Of a stretch of 64,000 bases of DNA, positions 12,261-22,993 are shown one piece after another. Numbering within the stretch: the stretch's first letter is position 1; the number at the start of each line of letters is the position of its first letter. The stretch comes from Collybiopsis luxurians FD-317 M1. Taxonomy: Eukaryota; Basidiomycota; Agaricomycetes; Agaricales; Omphalotaceae. The stretch is taken from contig KN834750.1 in the NCBI GenBank assembly GCA_000827265.1, positions 1,341,297 through 1,405,296 on the forward strand, given 5' to 3'. The translations under genes were made by a program, and so were the position numbers. Below the pieces are notes generated by a model. It did not search any database. It saw only the letters and a list, made by a program, of their open reading frames with translations, and was not told the origin of the DNA.

Positions 12261-13358
12261 GGTTACTGAAGTAATGAATGGAAGAGGAGGTCGAGAAGCG
12301 AAGGTAAGTCGGGGGAATGGCAGTCGGAAGGGAAGTTGCCTGCTTTAATGTTTGTTTCATTGTTTGGTTACCCAGCGACGGCCGGCAAGTCCTTCCCTTT
12401 TAGGAAGTTGCGGACGACATCCGTCGACTTGCTGACTTTTGCAATCGATAGCAGTAGAAGGTATCGCGATTCAAAGTGTTCTCGACGGTCTGCATGTACT
12501 AGATATCCATGTGCGCTGCTTCTTGACTTTAAGGAATACCCACCCACATCCATGGCGTGCAACAATATGATAATGCAGAATGAAACTGCGATGGTGTTTA
12601 ATGCCTACTACAGGCTTCAAGAAGTTGATGATAGTAAGGGAGGAAGAAGGAAAGCTACTATCACTGCCATTTTTCCCATTTTGAATCGCCCGGCGCCAAC
12701 GACTGCGGGATCCTGCGGACGCGTTGCCTCGGTCAAGTGTATGGTGAATAAGCGCTGAAGTGGCTTCCTATGCTGCCACCGCAAGCGAGTGCCTACAATA
12801 AACGCGTCAAACATGGTATCTCGAAGGAACCAATAAACATATCGGTCGGTAGGAGCGGCGAGAAGAAAGAGTCCTTTGCATCTACACTGCGAACTCGGAT
12901 CGAGATCTAGCGAACAAGCAGTGCTACATACTTCCTCGGACTCTCTTTGACCTACGTCGGTTATGTATATTCCAGCCATGAGGCTTTGCAGACTCACGTT
13001 ACGGTCCTAAGTAATACAAGGGGCAGACGAAGAAGGACTGCGTACATTCGCGCCAGCTGAAATTCTGAGTATTTACATAATGCAAGTACCGGTTAGCGTT
13101 AACCTTATATATCGGGCCAGGATATCTCCAGTTCGCACTATAAAGGCTTTTTGGCGCTCTTGAACCATACTAAACCAATTGAAAGCCAAACTCCCTAAAG
13201 TAGCTGCAAATTTCGACGATGCAGAGAACTTTGATTTGGAGGGTAACGTAAATAACACTGTGTATGGAATGGAAGCAGGAACAAATTATTTACAGAACTC
13301 ATCGTACATTACAAGCAGATGGCGGGATATTGTAGGGGAGAAGTATCGGCTGGTCCCA
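12261..13358. other. Intergenic between GPI protein and membrane-protein pair
   Basis: Open frames exist on both strands (for example 12617-12997 minus and 12336-12758 plus), but they overlap each other, show no clear domain and lack convincing splice context. The region near 12261-12360 is the promoter of the GPI-protein gene. Confidence 0.45.
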
Positions 13359-14576
13359 CTAGTAATCAGGAGGTGGGTCATGTATCTGCCGTGTTTCTTG
13401 CCTCAGACGTTGAACCTCCATTCTTAGCTCTGAGAGCTCCCTCGAGATTGCTGGATCCTGTGAGTTCATCGACGGCAAGTGAGCTTGACTGTAATCCCTC
13501 TCAGGACTCGACAACATCGTCGCACTTTCCGGCATCATGGGCATACTCGACATTGAAGTTGCCGGGGGTCTTCGTTTCACTGTGCTACTGGGCCCAGAAA
13601 CTGAAGAGCTTCTATCAGTGGGTGGTGCCGAGGATGCTGGCGCAGTGGATGCTGGCGGGGTGGCTTGAATAGACGAAGGAGGTAGATGGGATGACGGCAT
13701 CATCAATGGCGCGAGAGCTCCACCGTTTGGATTTTCCCGCTGAACAACTTGACCAAAATTTGGTTTTCGTTTGTAATCTCGGCGTAGACGGAACCACAAT
13801 CCGAAAAATATGAGTGCAGAAAGAAAACCTAGTCCACCGACCACTCCCCCGACCACAGCACCTGTGGTGCTATTTCCTGATGAAACAGCGTCGGCAGATG
13901 CGGATGTAGTAGCAGAACATGATGCGCTGCGTTGAGGAGGAGGTAAGTGTGGAGCATTTATGATGAATAAAAGCTACGGACGTGATTACTCCACTGGTCG
14001 CCGTTGATCTGCAGAACAGATTAGCAGCATATCTCACAACAGCGAAAACTAACTTACGATGAACTGGAGGTGTCGATAGGAGTGAATAAATTTCCGGTGT
14101 AGAACGGTTGAGACACCGCCGAAGAAGTCGTGTCATTACTGTGGAACCAGTCAAGTCTTGAAAAGTTTTGGGTGAAAGAGGATACGCACTAAGCCACCGC
14201 CTGCAGGAAATGCGGTCTTCAAAAACAAACATCAGCTCAAATCGATTTAAATTTCAGAGATAGAAAGCATACCCTGTGAGTTGGAAGGTAAAGCTCACTG
14301 AACCCGTTCCTGAGAGGATGCCTCCAATCTGGGTCGTACCATTAGCGTAGACGTTGCGCAAAATCCACTTGGAAGGATCGCCTGATTCTGTCACATAGTT
14401 GATAGTTGTTGCTTGATCCCGAATAATGGTGTTATCCAGTGTGAACTGGAGACCATTTGTGGGTTGAAGGAGAAGGAGGGATGTAATGAGAGCCAAGCTA
14501 CGAGACAAGGAGAATTAGGCTCCTCCTCTTGAATCAAAGGGAAGGCTCACAATCGAGCAAAGTGCTTCTCAGCCAT
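13359..14576 (-). CDS. Secreted-type single-pass membrane protein, tandem copy A
   Basis: Unknown function. Six exons (14551-14576, 14273-14497, 14190-14216, 14058-14138, 13982-14008, 13359-13926) sum to 954 nt, 317 residues. The short first exon (MAEKHFAR) splices onto a hydrophobic signal region, then LQFTLDNTII opens an extracellular beta-type domain with NYVTESGDPSKWILRNVY. A Ser/Thr/Ala-rich stalk follows (CSATTSASADAVSSGNST). One membrane helix, GGLGFLSALIFFGLWF, ends in a stop-transfer RLRR. The cytosolic tail is Pro/Ser-rich and ends in a short helical stretch, SELRMEVQRLRQ. The start at 14576 was chosen because the in-frame alternative lacks an ATG. The layout suggests a cell-wall sensor or adhesin-like protein, but this is inference. 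Copy B at 16120-17313 is its tandem paralogue. Confidence 0.82.
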
Positions 14577-16119
14577 GCTTTGAACCAGACACCACGCTCA
14601 CTGCAAGATCTCGCTCCTGGCGGTAGGAAAGAGAAGGGAGTACAGGTTCGACCAAGACTGGATTTACTGATATCAATCTATTATATTGGTTTAGGCTAAA
14701 ACATTCGCCAGGAGCGACGCATCAAACTGTGGCTACTTCATTATAAAATTTGATTAGCCGACAGTGGCTGGTCGTCCAAGGTCTACGATATTCCCGTTCT
14801 TACCACCTGCACAGACTGAGTTTTGCTCCTCGACCTTCCTTCTGACTCTCGTAAGCAAGTTACCCAACAGAGGAACTGAGACGGCCTAGTATACACAGAA
14901 CAATTGAATATCCCATTTGGTTCCCGTACTGCCCGGAGCTGTCAAGATAAAATGGGCGGGCTGGAAGTTTGGAACAGGGAGAACTACATAGCGGGAAAGA
15001 AAGTAGAACATGTCCGCATGTGTCCGATATTCTACAAACATTACAGAAAGTGACAAAAATAGGAATGTAAAGGTAAGGAATATATTGTCATATATAGGAA
15101 TGTTGACGAATACCTAGGAATACCTGGCAATATCTGAGCTTACCTGTCCGGCATTCCTCTACCTTCTACCACCTATTATCGTCACTTTTCGTGATGTCAA
15201 GTAAAATGTATCCACTTATTCGGATAAACTGTTTACTTACGAGCTAGAAAATGACTGATTGATAGTCAAACTTCAAGCTTCAAGCTCAACGACGGTCTTG
15301 GGAGAGCACTGATTCCAATTTCACGCTGAATCGCCCGGCGTGACCGATAGTCGTCACTAGTAACCCTGTGATTACAAGCAAAATTCACCAAATAAGATAA
15401 GGTGTCGGCTCTAGTCGAGCCTGTAGGTAGAGTGCTCAATTGAAAGGTTCAACACCTTCAAGTATTGAATGTATCAGTGTTTTTGGCTGGGGCTTGGCCC
15501 CGTGCTAGCGGGCGGGAGGAGGAAAAGAAGACGACCTGCAAGGGACAAAGCTTGGAGCTTCTGGAGAGCAGTCGGTCGCTGTATGAGAGAAAAGAGTGTG
15601 GGGGGTTGGGCAAACGCGATATCGAGCTGAGGACAATGAGAGACGGAGGCGGAAGAGACTAGGGGCCGGGTGTCTAAACGGCCGGCGCTGTAAACCGCTT
15701 GTCCGCCGAGAAGCCGCTTCGCTGGCTCCTCTAGGATTAACCATTCAGAACCAAGCCAGGTTCAAAAGCTCATAAAGCCTAAGATTCAAAAATGCTCAGC
15801 TTCAACTGGCTCCGATGAAGCCCATAAACATGGGTTATGCGTTTGTATCTCTTCACCTGTCATTCTCATCCTTCAAGCATCCTCCACTCGTACTAGTACG
15901 CAACATAAATTGTCTACCGGAATAAGTTTGACAGATACTAGTAAAACAATGGTTACTTATTGGGAAGTTCAACTTTCCACAAGAATCGATCTTATAGCTT
16001 GCCGTGGACCCCAGCCTTCTTGCACGCCCAGCGCTTTAAGGATTCATCGTTCATTCTAAGCAGATACATAGTTGAATAATATGTGAAGAAAGTATCAGCT
16101 ATAGGAAGCTTTGCTACTA
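14577..16119. other. Intergenic inside the tandem pair
   Basis: About 1.5 kb with no supported gene. It holds the 5' flank of copy A and the 3' flank of copy B. Around 15040-15180 there is an A/T-rich, locally repetitive run of TAGGAAT/GAATACCT elements. Frames at 15465-15744 on both strands look non-coding. Confidence 0.5.
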
Positions 16120-17313
16120 CTAGTAGTCGGGAGGTAGGTCATTGATTTCCCGTGCTTCCTGCCTCATACGTTGAACCTCCATTCTCAACTCTGAGAGTTC
16201 CCTCGCGATTGCTGGGCCCTGTGAGTCCATAGATGGCAAGTAAACTTGACCATAATCCCTTCTAGGATTTGGCAATGTCGTCGCAGTTTCTGACATCATC
16301 GGCATCGAAGTCGCCGGAGGCCTTCGTCTGTTCTTGTTACTGGGCCCAGACAACGAGGTACTTCGTTTAGTGGTCGACGCCGAAGATACCGGCGCGGCGG
16401 CTTGACTAGACAGGAATGGTTGATCGGATGATGGCTCCATTGATGGAACGAGAGCTCCGCCTTCCTGCTGAACGACTTGACCGTAGTTCGGGTTTTGCTT
16501 GTAATTTCGGCGTAGACGGAACCACAATCCGAAAAATATCAGTGCAGAGAGGAATCCTATTCCCCCAACCACTCCCCCAACAACGGCACCTGTGGTGCTA
16601 TTTCCTGATGAAACAGCGTCGGCAGATGCGGAGGTAGTAGCAGAACATGATGCGCTGCGTTGAAGAGGAGGTAAGTGTAGAGCATTTATGATGAATAAAA
16701 GCTACGGACGTGATTACTGCAGTTGTTGCCGATGATCTGTAGAGCAGTTATAGCAGCAAATCTGAAAACAGCAGAGACTAGCTTACGATGTACTCGAGGT
16801 GCCGACCGGAGTAAATAAATTTCCGGTGTAGAACGGTTGGGAGACTGCCGAGGAAGTCATGTCGTTACTGCGAGACCAGTCAATTTTCTGAGAAGTTTTA
16901 GTTGTCATGAAAGAGAATACGCACTACGCTACCGTCTGCAGGAAATGCGGTCTTTGAAAGGTATCATCAAGCAAAAATTGACTTGAGCTTTATAACATAG
17001 GAAACGTACCCCGTATGCACAAAAGTATATCCAACTGAACCGGTCCCTGAAAGGATGCCTCCAATTTGAGTCGTACCATTAGGGTAAACATTGCGCAAAA
17101 TCCATTCGGCGGGATCGCCTGATTCTGTCACGTAGTTGATAGTCGTTGCTTGACCGAGAATGATGGTGTTATCCAGTGTGAACTGGAGACCATTTGTGGG
17201 TCGAAGCAGAAGGAGAGATAGGATGAGAGCCAAGCTACGAGACAAGGAAAATTAGGCTGCTCTTCTCAGGTCAAAGGGAAGACTCACGATTTGACAAAAT
17301 GCTTCTCAGCCAT
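16120..17313 (-). CDS. Secreted-type single-pass membrane protein, tandem copy B
   Basis: Paralogue of copy A with exactly the same six-exon plan: 17288-17313, 17010-17234, 16925-16951, 16787-16867, 16710-16736 and 16120-16654, 921 nt, 306 residues. Exons 1 to 5 have the same lengths as in copy A (26, 225, 27, 81, 27 nt); only the last exon is 33 nt shorter. The signal region reads SLALILSLLLLRPTNG, the ectodomain starts LQFTLDNTIILGQATT, and the membrane helix GGIGFLSALIFFGLWF ends RLRRNY. Differences cluster in the Ser/Pro-rich tail, while the stalk CSATTSASADAVSSGNST is unchanged. No frameshift or premature stop was found, so both copies look functional. Confidence 0.82.
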
Positions 17314-17990
17314 GACATGAATCCGTTTGACCGCAGAATCTCGCTCCTGGCGGTAGAGAAAGAAAAGGCAGGATGCAGGCTTAAGCCTGATTGAGTTTAC
17401 TAATACCGTGGAGCGGAACACCAAGGTGCGGTTACTAGAGAGCCTATACTTAGTCCTTAGTGCCTGCACTCAGGTCTGCAACAGAATGCTTACTACTATA
17501 AGTGATGATAAGGAATGAGTTGCTCACCTCAGATGAACCTCAAGTCAACTCAGATGCACTCCGGCCTCGAATGGTGAAAAAGTGTCTGAGGAACATAAAG
17601 CTGCAATAGGACATGATATATGTGAAACAAAGATTGTACTGGGTATCAAAAATGTTCCGGCGTGTACACAGGTATATTCAGAATGGAACATGGAATCAGT
17701 AAAACTATCAATCAAAAGATTAAATATCACCCAGTTCACTGTACCAAGGTCCAAGATCAGGAACGAATACGTTTAGTCACGTGGAGTGACAGATGGTGGT
17801 AACCCCGTGATCTCAATGCAACTAAAGTTGACTGTGGCAATAGCAACTTGAACTGAACCGTGAGCGTCCGGCGTTCAACGTCGCTGGTAGTTCTGTTCTC
17901 ATAGTTACCAACGCTAGTCTATGTACGGTCCCACTTCCTCGCAGATTGGTAGCTATTGATCTTCTACGCTCATAGGTGTTGCTACCGATA
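17314..17990. other. Divergent intergenic region, copy B and unknown plus-strand gene
   Basis: Probably a two-way promoter region between the minus-strand membrane protein and the plus-strand gene starting at 17991. No further gene seen. Confidence 0.45.
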
Positions 17991-18888
17991 ATGGACGTGC
18001 TATTCTCCCCTTCGAGTCCGCTGCCATATTCCCCTTCCACCCCGCTTTCTAACCGTTCCAAATCTTATCATGATCACAAACCCCTCAATTCTTCACCGCT
18101 GACTCAAGGTTCTGGCTCGCCCTTTTCCTCTCCGGTTACCGAAGCTCAGGCGCGAAGACAATCTCAATACAAAAGCAGAGTGCCAAGCGGGTCCTCGAGG
18201 CCAAGGAATAGTTTTGTCTCTTACTCAAAAGCAGGACAATCTTCCGCGTCGGCTGCAGACTCCCAGCAGGCGATGTTGAAGGACCGTTTCAAATCGCGCT
18301 GTCTGGAACGAGCAGAAAAAGCCAGACGCAAAGCCCGAGCTGCCAAGAGGAGGTCAGAACCTAGTAGTGACGGGTTCGACGATGCCATGGATGACGAGGA
18401 GGAGGAAAACGATGAGGACATTGTTGAAAGCGAAGTGCGTCGGTTTCGACTAATATTGTATGACTGGCTAATGTATCTTGTACCAGCTCTTCGCTCGTGT
18501 CGTACTCAACCAGGCTCGCAAAGAACGCCAAGAGTATCGACGTTCTTACTACGCTGATGTCGGATCCTCTTTCGATCCAGACTTGGAAGACATAACTGCC
18601 TGGGAAGATGAACTGAAAAGTAAGCTTGTTTAAAAACCCTCCTCGCCATATCAGCTTACCTTTGATCCAGCGGAAAATATGGAAGATTTAGAGTCGCCTA
18701 GATTGACACCGGAAGAGCTCGAGCAAGCTGAACTGGAAGCGTATGCGAAGGAATGCGAGCGTCAGGCAGCACTGGCGGATTTTGAAGACATACCTTTTGA
18801 GGAGCTGTTTGCCCTGGACCCCGAACTGATGGAATTGGAAAAGAATAACCATAATACAGGTGAAGACACTGATATGGATATGCAATAA
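17991..18888 (+). CDS. Unknown charged protein, basic middle and acidic C-terminus
   Basis: I do not recognise this protein. Three exons (17991-18434, 18487-18619, 18671-18888) sum to 795 nt, 264 residues. The first 90 residues are Ser/Pro-rich (FSPSSPLPYSPSTPLSNRS). A strongly basic helical stretch follows, RCLERAEKARRKARAAKRR, then an acidic run DDAMDDEEEENDEDI. The third exon is acidic and Leu-rich, with a helix LEQAELEAYAKECERQAALA and an ending FEELFALDPELMELE. No signal peptide or membrane helix, so a nuclear or cytosolic role is likely. A truncated copy of its first exon survives at about 20800-20910. Confidence 0.75.
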
Positions 18889-19091
18889 TTGGAAACTAGG
18901 ACGAGGTGATTAAATGCGCAAACTGTACTAACATCCACCGCAGATTATTCGTGAATTTTCTTTACTTTGCTCCCTGTCTATCATCGATTATGAATTCCCA
19001 GAAGTCGTTATTTTTCATTGGAGGTTTATCATCCTTGAAATACACTAAAAACCATCCTGTAACCAGCTCACTGACAATAAAACCCGCTGTC

Positions 19092-20570
19092 TTAGGAAGG
19101 AACGATACCGCCCTTGACTAAATCCCAACCCAACTGCTCATACGTCCACCCGAACACTACGCCTCCAAGCCGACTAGGATCAATGTGACACAAAGTACGG
19201 TGCGCGCCGGGTTCACGATGAACTTCGTCAAGAATCTTCATGTCTTCGTCCGACAGCTTCAGAAGCTACAGAAGACAAAGATCAGATATTGGAATTGCAG
19301 AGACGAAAACCCCTTGCCGTTAGGTTCTGCTTCATTCTGGTTTCGTTTTCTGTTTTAGGGATGACGACTATCTTGCGCTGCACACCCCAACTGATAAGCA
19401 TTTGGCCTATATCAACGTTCAGTTTATCCGCAAGCTGTTTGACCGTGGCATTGTTGAAGATGCTGATAGCTTGATCTGGCCCAGCGGGCCTTCCTGGTGT
19501 GCAAATCAGTCAAAGCCCGGGGGCTATCCAAATTAGGCTCGATATTGAGCTCACCCAAAGGAGAATAGGCGGTTAGCAGGATGCTCTCCGACTCGCAGAA
19601 TGCCTTTAATGCGTGTTGAGGCAAAAATGGATGCAATTCCACTTGATTTACTACGGGTTTAACTGAACAGTAGGGGAGGAGTTGCTTGAGAGTTTTGATC
19701 GAAAAGTTGGATACACCGAGGGACTTGACTTTGCCTGTACAAGGCGACTAAGGTTTTCCCTGCAAGATAGGTATCACATACACGATTTCGACGCACCCGT
19801 TCCCAGAAGCTTTTCCATGTCCTTCCAAGTATCAATTATGGTTGGGCTGGCTTCGGGGGGCAGGACGTTTGTGGTACCTATTACGAGCTGCTCGAAATCA
19901 TAGCGTTACAAGATACCGCAGTGCTGCATACCAGGTTCCATGGTCTGGGGCCAGTGCATCAAGTAAAGATCAATGTATTCGCAGTCCAGTTTGTCAAAAC
20001 TCTCTTGAAAAGCTTCCTTGACTCGGTGGTGCTCCATACTGAACGAATATGTACAGCGCGATCGACATCCGGACTTGAACTATAGCTTACCCAAGTTTCG
20101 TGACGATATAGAATTCATTACGAGGAATTCCAGAGTCTCGAATGGCATTACCCACTTCCTTCTCGTTGGCTGTTCAGTGCCCAAGTTTGAGTTAGTGGGA
20201 AATGGTATACACCAAATAGTATCTCGAGCGAATACCGACCGTATCCTGATGCCTATAGACCCCGATAAGCAATCTGTGCTTCGTATGCCGAGTGAACTGA
20301 CCGTGTCGAAATGACGATAGCCAACCTTGATAATGATTTGAATGAGCTTTCAATCGAAGTATTTTAAGTTGAAGCTGACAGCAATAGCTTTCCTACACAT
20401 CTCATAAACCCTTTCCGCTCCTCCAGGTATACCCATCCAACATCTGGAAACAAGTTTCTTTTGAGTTCAGCAAGTTCTTCAGACAGCTTATCTACGGGAA
20501 CTTGCCCTAGTCCTACAGAGGGTATCTTCGTTCCATCGTTGAGTGAAAATTGAGGAATATCAGCGGCCAT
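19092..20570 (-). CDS. Aldo-keto reductase, tandem copy 1
   Basis: NAD(P)H-dependent carbonyl reductase of the AKR superfamily. Ten exons (20506-20570, 20380-20443, 20302-20325, 20240-20252, 20091-20169, 19932-20038, 19797-19877, 19555-19734, 19318-19493, 19092-19265) sum to 963 nt, 320 residues, the usual length. The catalytic tetrad is visible: Asp in GYRHFDTASGY, Tyr in the same motif, Lys in YIVTKLG and His in YLMHWPQ. Further landmarks are GVSNFSIKTLKQLL, NQVELHPFLPQ, AYSPLG and VVIPKTEN. One exon is only 13 nt (20240-20252) and codes part of the DTASGYAN motif. Introns 1 and 9 use GC donors. No stop or shift was found. Substrate unknown. Confidence 0.88.
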
Positions 20571-20799
20571 AGTTCGTTGATATGTCGCGGTCAGAGTCTG
20601 AGTGACTTCGAATCTTTAATTAGGCATCCTCGCACTGCGCAACTTTATCACGGGTCCAGAATATAACGGTGAAGGATAGCGCAGGGACCCGGCTAGCAAT
20701 CTATTGGTCCACGCGATTGCCTCTCTTCGGAATCTCCTGTATAATCAACTGTCGCAAGAGGAGCGTTCAAGTTGCACTTTCCTAAAGCATGTTTCACGA

Positions 20800-20910
20800 T
20801 CACGATTTCCGCTTCAGTCTCAGCGCCCTACCGTTTCTGGCTTGCCCTTTTCTGCTCCCTTTACCGAGACTCAGGCGTGAAGGCAATCTCGATACAGAGG
20901 TGGAGTACCT
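20800..20910 (+). pseudogene. Truncated remnant of exon 1 of the 17991-18888 gene
   Basis: The stretch TTTCTGGCTTGCCCTTTTC, GACTCAGGCGTGAAGGCAAT and on matches 18109-18170 with substitutions and small indels. The frame of the parent is lost, and the sequence then jumps to the equivalent of about 18960. It is a by-product of the segmental duplication, with no coding capacity of its own. Confidence 0.75.
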
Positions 20911-21025
20911 ACTTCGCTCTCTGTCTATTATAGATTTATGAACTTCCAGAAATCGTCATCTTTCTTCAAGAGTTTACCCTCCTTATAATATACCTCAAAT
21001 ACATCGTTGACAATAGAGCCCTTTT

Positions 21026-22513
21026 GGTCAGGAAGGAACGATCCCACCCTTCACTAAATCCCAGCCCAATTGCTTATATGTCCATCCCAATACCACGCCC
21101 TCCAGTCGGCTGGGTTCGATGTGAAACAAAGTACGGTGCGCGCCGGGTTCATGATGAACTTCATCAAGAATCTTCATATCTTCGTCCGACAGCTTCAGAA
21201 GCTACAGAAGACCAAGATCAGATATTAGAATCGCAGAGACGAAAACCTCTTACTGTTAAATTCTGTTTCATCCGGGTTTCGTTTTCCGTTTTCGGAATGA
21301 CGACCGTCTTGCGCTGCACACCCCAGCTGAGAAGCATCTGGCCTATATCAACATTTAGCTTATCCGCAAGCTGCTTCACCGTTGCATTGTTGAAGATACT
21401 GATAGTTTGATCTGGTCCAGTTGGGTTTCCTGGTGTGCAAAACAATTAATGCCTGAGCACTACCCAATATAGGCTCGATACTGAGCTCACCCAGAGGAGA
21501 ATAGGCGGTTAGCAGGATGCTTTCCGACTCACAGAGTGCTTTCAATGCGTATTGAGGTAAAAATGGATGCAATTCCACTTGATTGACTACGGGTTTAACC
21601 GAACAATGGGGGAGGAGTTGTTTGAGAGTCTTGATTGAGAAGTTGGATACACCGAGGGACTTGACTTTGCCTGTACAAGGGCGACTAAGATCCCCCCTGC
21701 AAGGTGTTCACAAACATGATAAAGACAAACCCGTTCCTAAAAGCTTTTCCATGTCTTTCCAAGTATCGATGATAGTTGGGCTGGCTTCGGGAGGCAAGAA
21801 GTTTGTCGTACCTGTTTCGAAAACAAGTTGCTCAAGATCATAGCGTTACAGTATACCACATTACTGCATACCAGGTTCCATGGTCTGGGGCCAGTGCATC
21901 AAGTAAAGATCAATGTATTCGCAGTCCAGTTTGTCGAAACTCTCTTGAAAAGCTTCCTTAACTCGGTGGTGCTCCATACTGAACGAGTATGTACAACGCG
22001 ATCGATATCTGACAACTTGAACTATGGCTTACCCAAGTTTCGTAACGATATAGAACTCATTACGAGGTATTCCAGAGTCTCGAATGGCCTTGCCTACCTC
22101 CTTCTCGTTGGCTATTCAATGCCCAAATCTGAATGAGTGGGAAATGGCATTCAGTACTACGAGCAAATACCGACCATATCCTGATGCCTATAGATCCCGA
22201 TAAGCAAGCTGTACCCCATACCGCACTAGATGAACGAACTGACAGTGTCAAAGTGACGATAGCCAACCTTTAAAACAGGCCAAATGAGTTGCCAATCGAA
22301 GAGGATGTCGTGCTTAAACTGACAGCAATTGCCTTTCTACACATCTCATAAACCCTTTCTCCTCCTTCAGGTCCACCCATCCAACATCTGGCAAAAAATT
22401 TTGTTGAGTCCGGCCATTTCTTCAGAAGTGTTATTTGCGAGAACTTGCCCTAGTCCTACTGAGGGTATCTTCGTTCCATCGCTGAGTATGAACTGAGGAA
22501 TATCAGCGGCCAT
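21026..22513 (-). CDS. Aldo-keto reductase, tandem copy 2
   Basis: Close paralogue of the copy at 19092-20570, with the same intron positions. It starts MAADIPQFILSDGTKIPSVG and ends GWDLVKGGIVPS. The catalytic residues are kept: GYRHFDTASGYANE (Asp, Tyr), FYIVTKLG (Lys) and LYLMHWPQ (His). No premature stop or frameshift was found in the exons I followed, so it appears functional. It differs from copy 1 by scattered substitutions, for example TTNFLPPEA against TTNVLPPEA, and EPSRLEGVVLGWTYKQ against DPSRLGGVVFGWTYEQ. Intron 1 has a GC donor as in copy 1, but the last intron uses GT here (donor at 21253). The two genes are both on the minus strand, 455 bp apart, suggesting unequal crossing-over or replication slippage. 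Confidence 0.86.
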
Positions 22514-22566
22514 AGTCGACACGTTACGGTCAGAATCTGAGCAGCTGAAGATCTTCAATTAGGTCA

Positions 22567-22993
22567 TCTCCCACTGGATAAGATAGGTCGATATGGCTAG
22601 GGAAATTCTATAACGAAAATGGAATGGGTAAATGACATGGGAGCTGAAAGTGGAAAAAATTCTGCCCGGCGGAATGGACCAGCAAACAATAAAATTCAGT
22701 AGGACCACTGAATGTGATTGTATGCGCCATCCAGCTCATGGGAGTATCCGGGTATCTTCAATTTTACTGGAGCATGGCTGGGGCGCAGGTGGGAATGTGT
22801 ACACTACCAGTACTAGTATTCCAAGCCTGGTAGGTGAGGAAGACCAAAACACGCGATGTATGCAAGCTACTTGCTCACTGTGGCGGACGCGCGATAGACG
22901 CCCAACCACACCCACCATTGTATCTTATCTAATCCGCGGCATGCCATAACCTCCAGAATACGGAAGATGAAGATACACAGAAACGACAGTAAC
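22567..22993. other. Intergenic between reductase copy 2 and Cys-module gene
   Basis: No gene seen. A short frame at 22736-22918 on the minus strand is unsupported. Confidence 0.5.

Larger units (their letters stand above)
20780..22566. repeat. Second copy of a tandem segmental duplication
   Basis: This block matches about 18059-20630 in the same orientation. It starts with a fragment of the 17991-18888 gene, jumps over about 775 bp, then continues collinearly through the downstream spacer and a whole aldo-keto reductase to about 22566. Matching landmarks are CTGTCTAT(T/C)AT followed by CCAGAA at 20938 and 18975, and the shared flanks upstream of both reductase starts. Confidence 0.8.

Noticed and set aside
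12336..12758. Plus-strand gene of 140 codons
   Set aside because: Overlaps antisense frames, has no domain or splice support, and sits in a likely promoter region.
19092..22513. Reductase copies as pseudogenes, as broken single-frame readings first suggest
   Set aside because: Spliced models restore full frames with all four catalytic residues in both copies.
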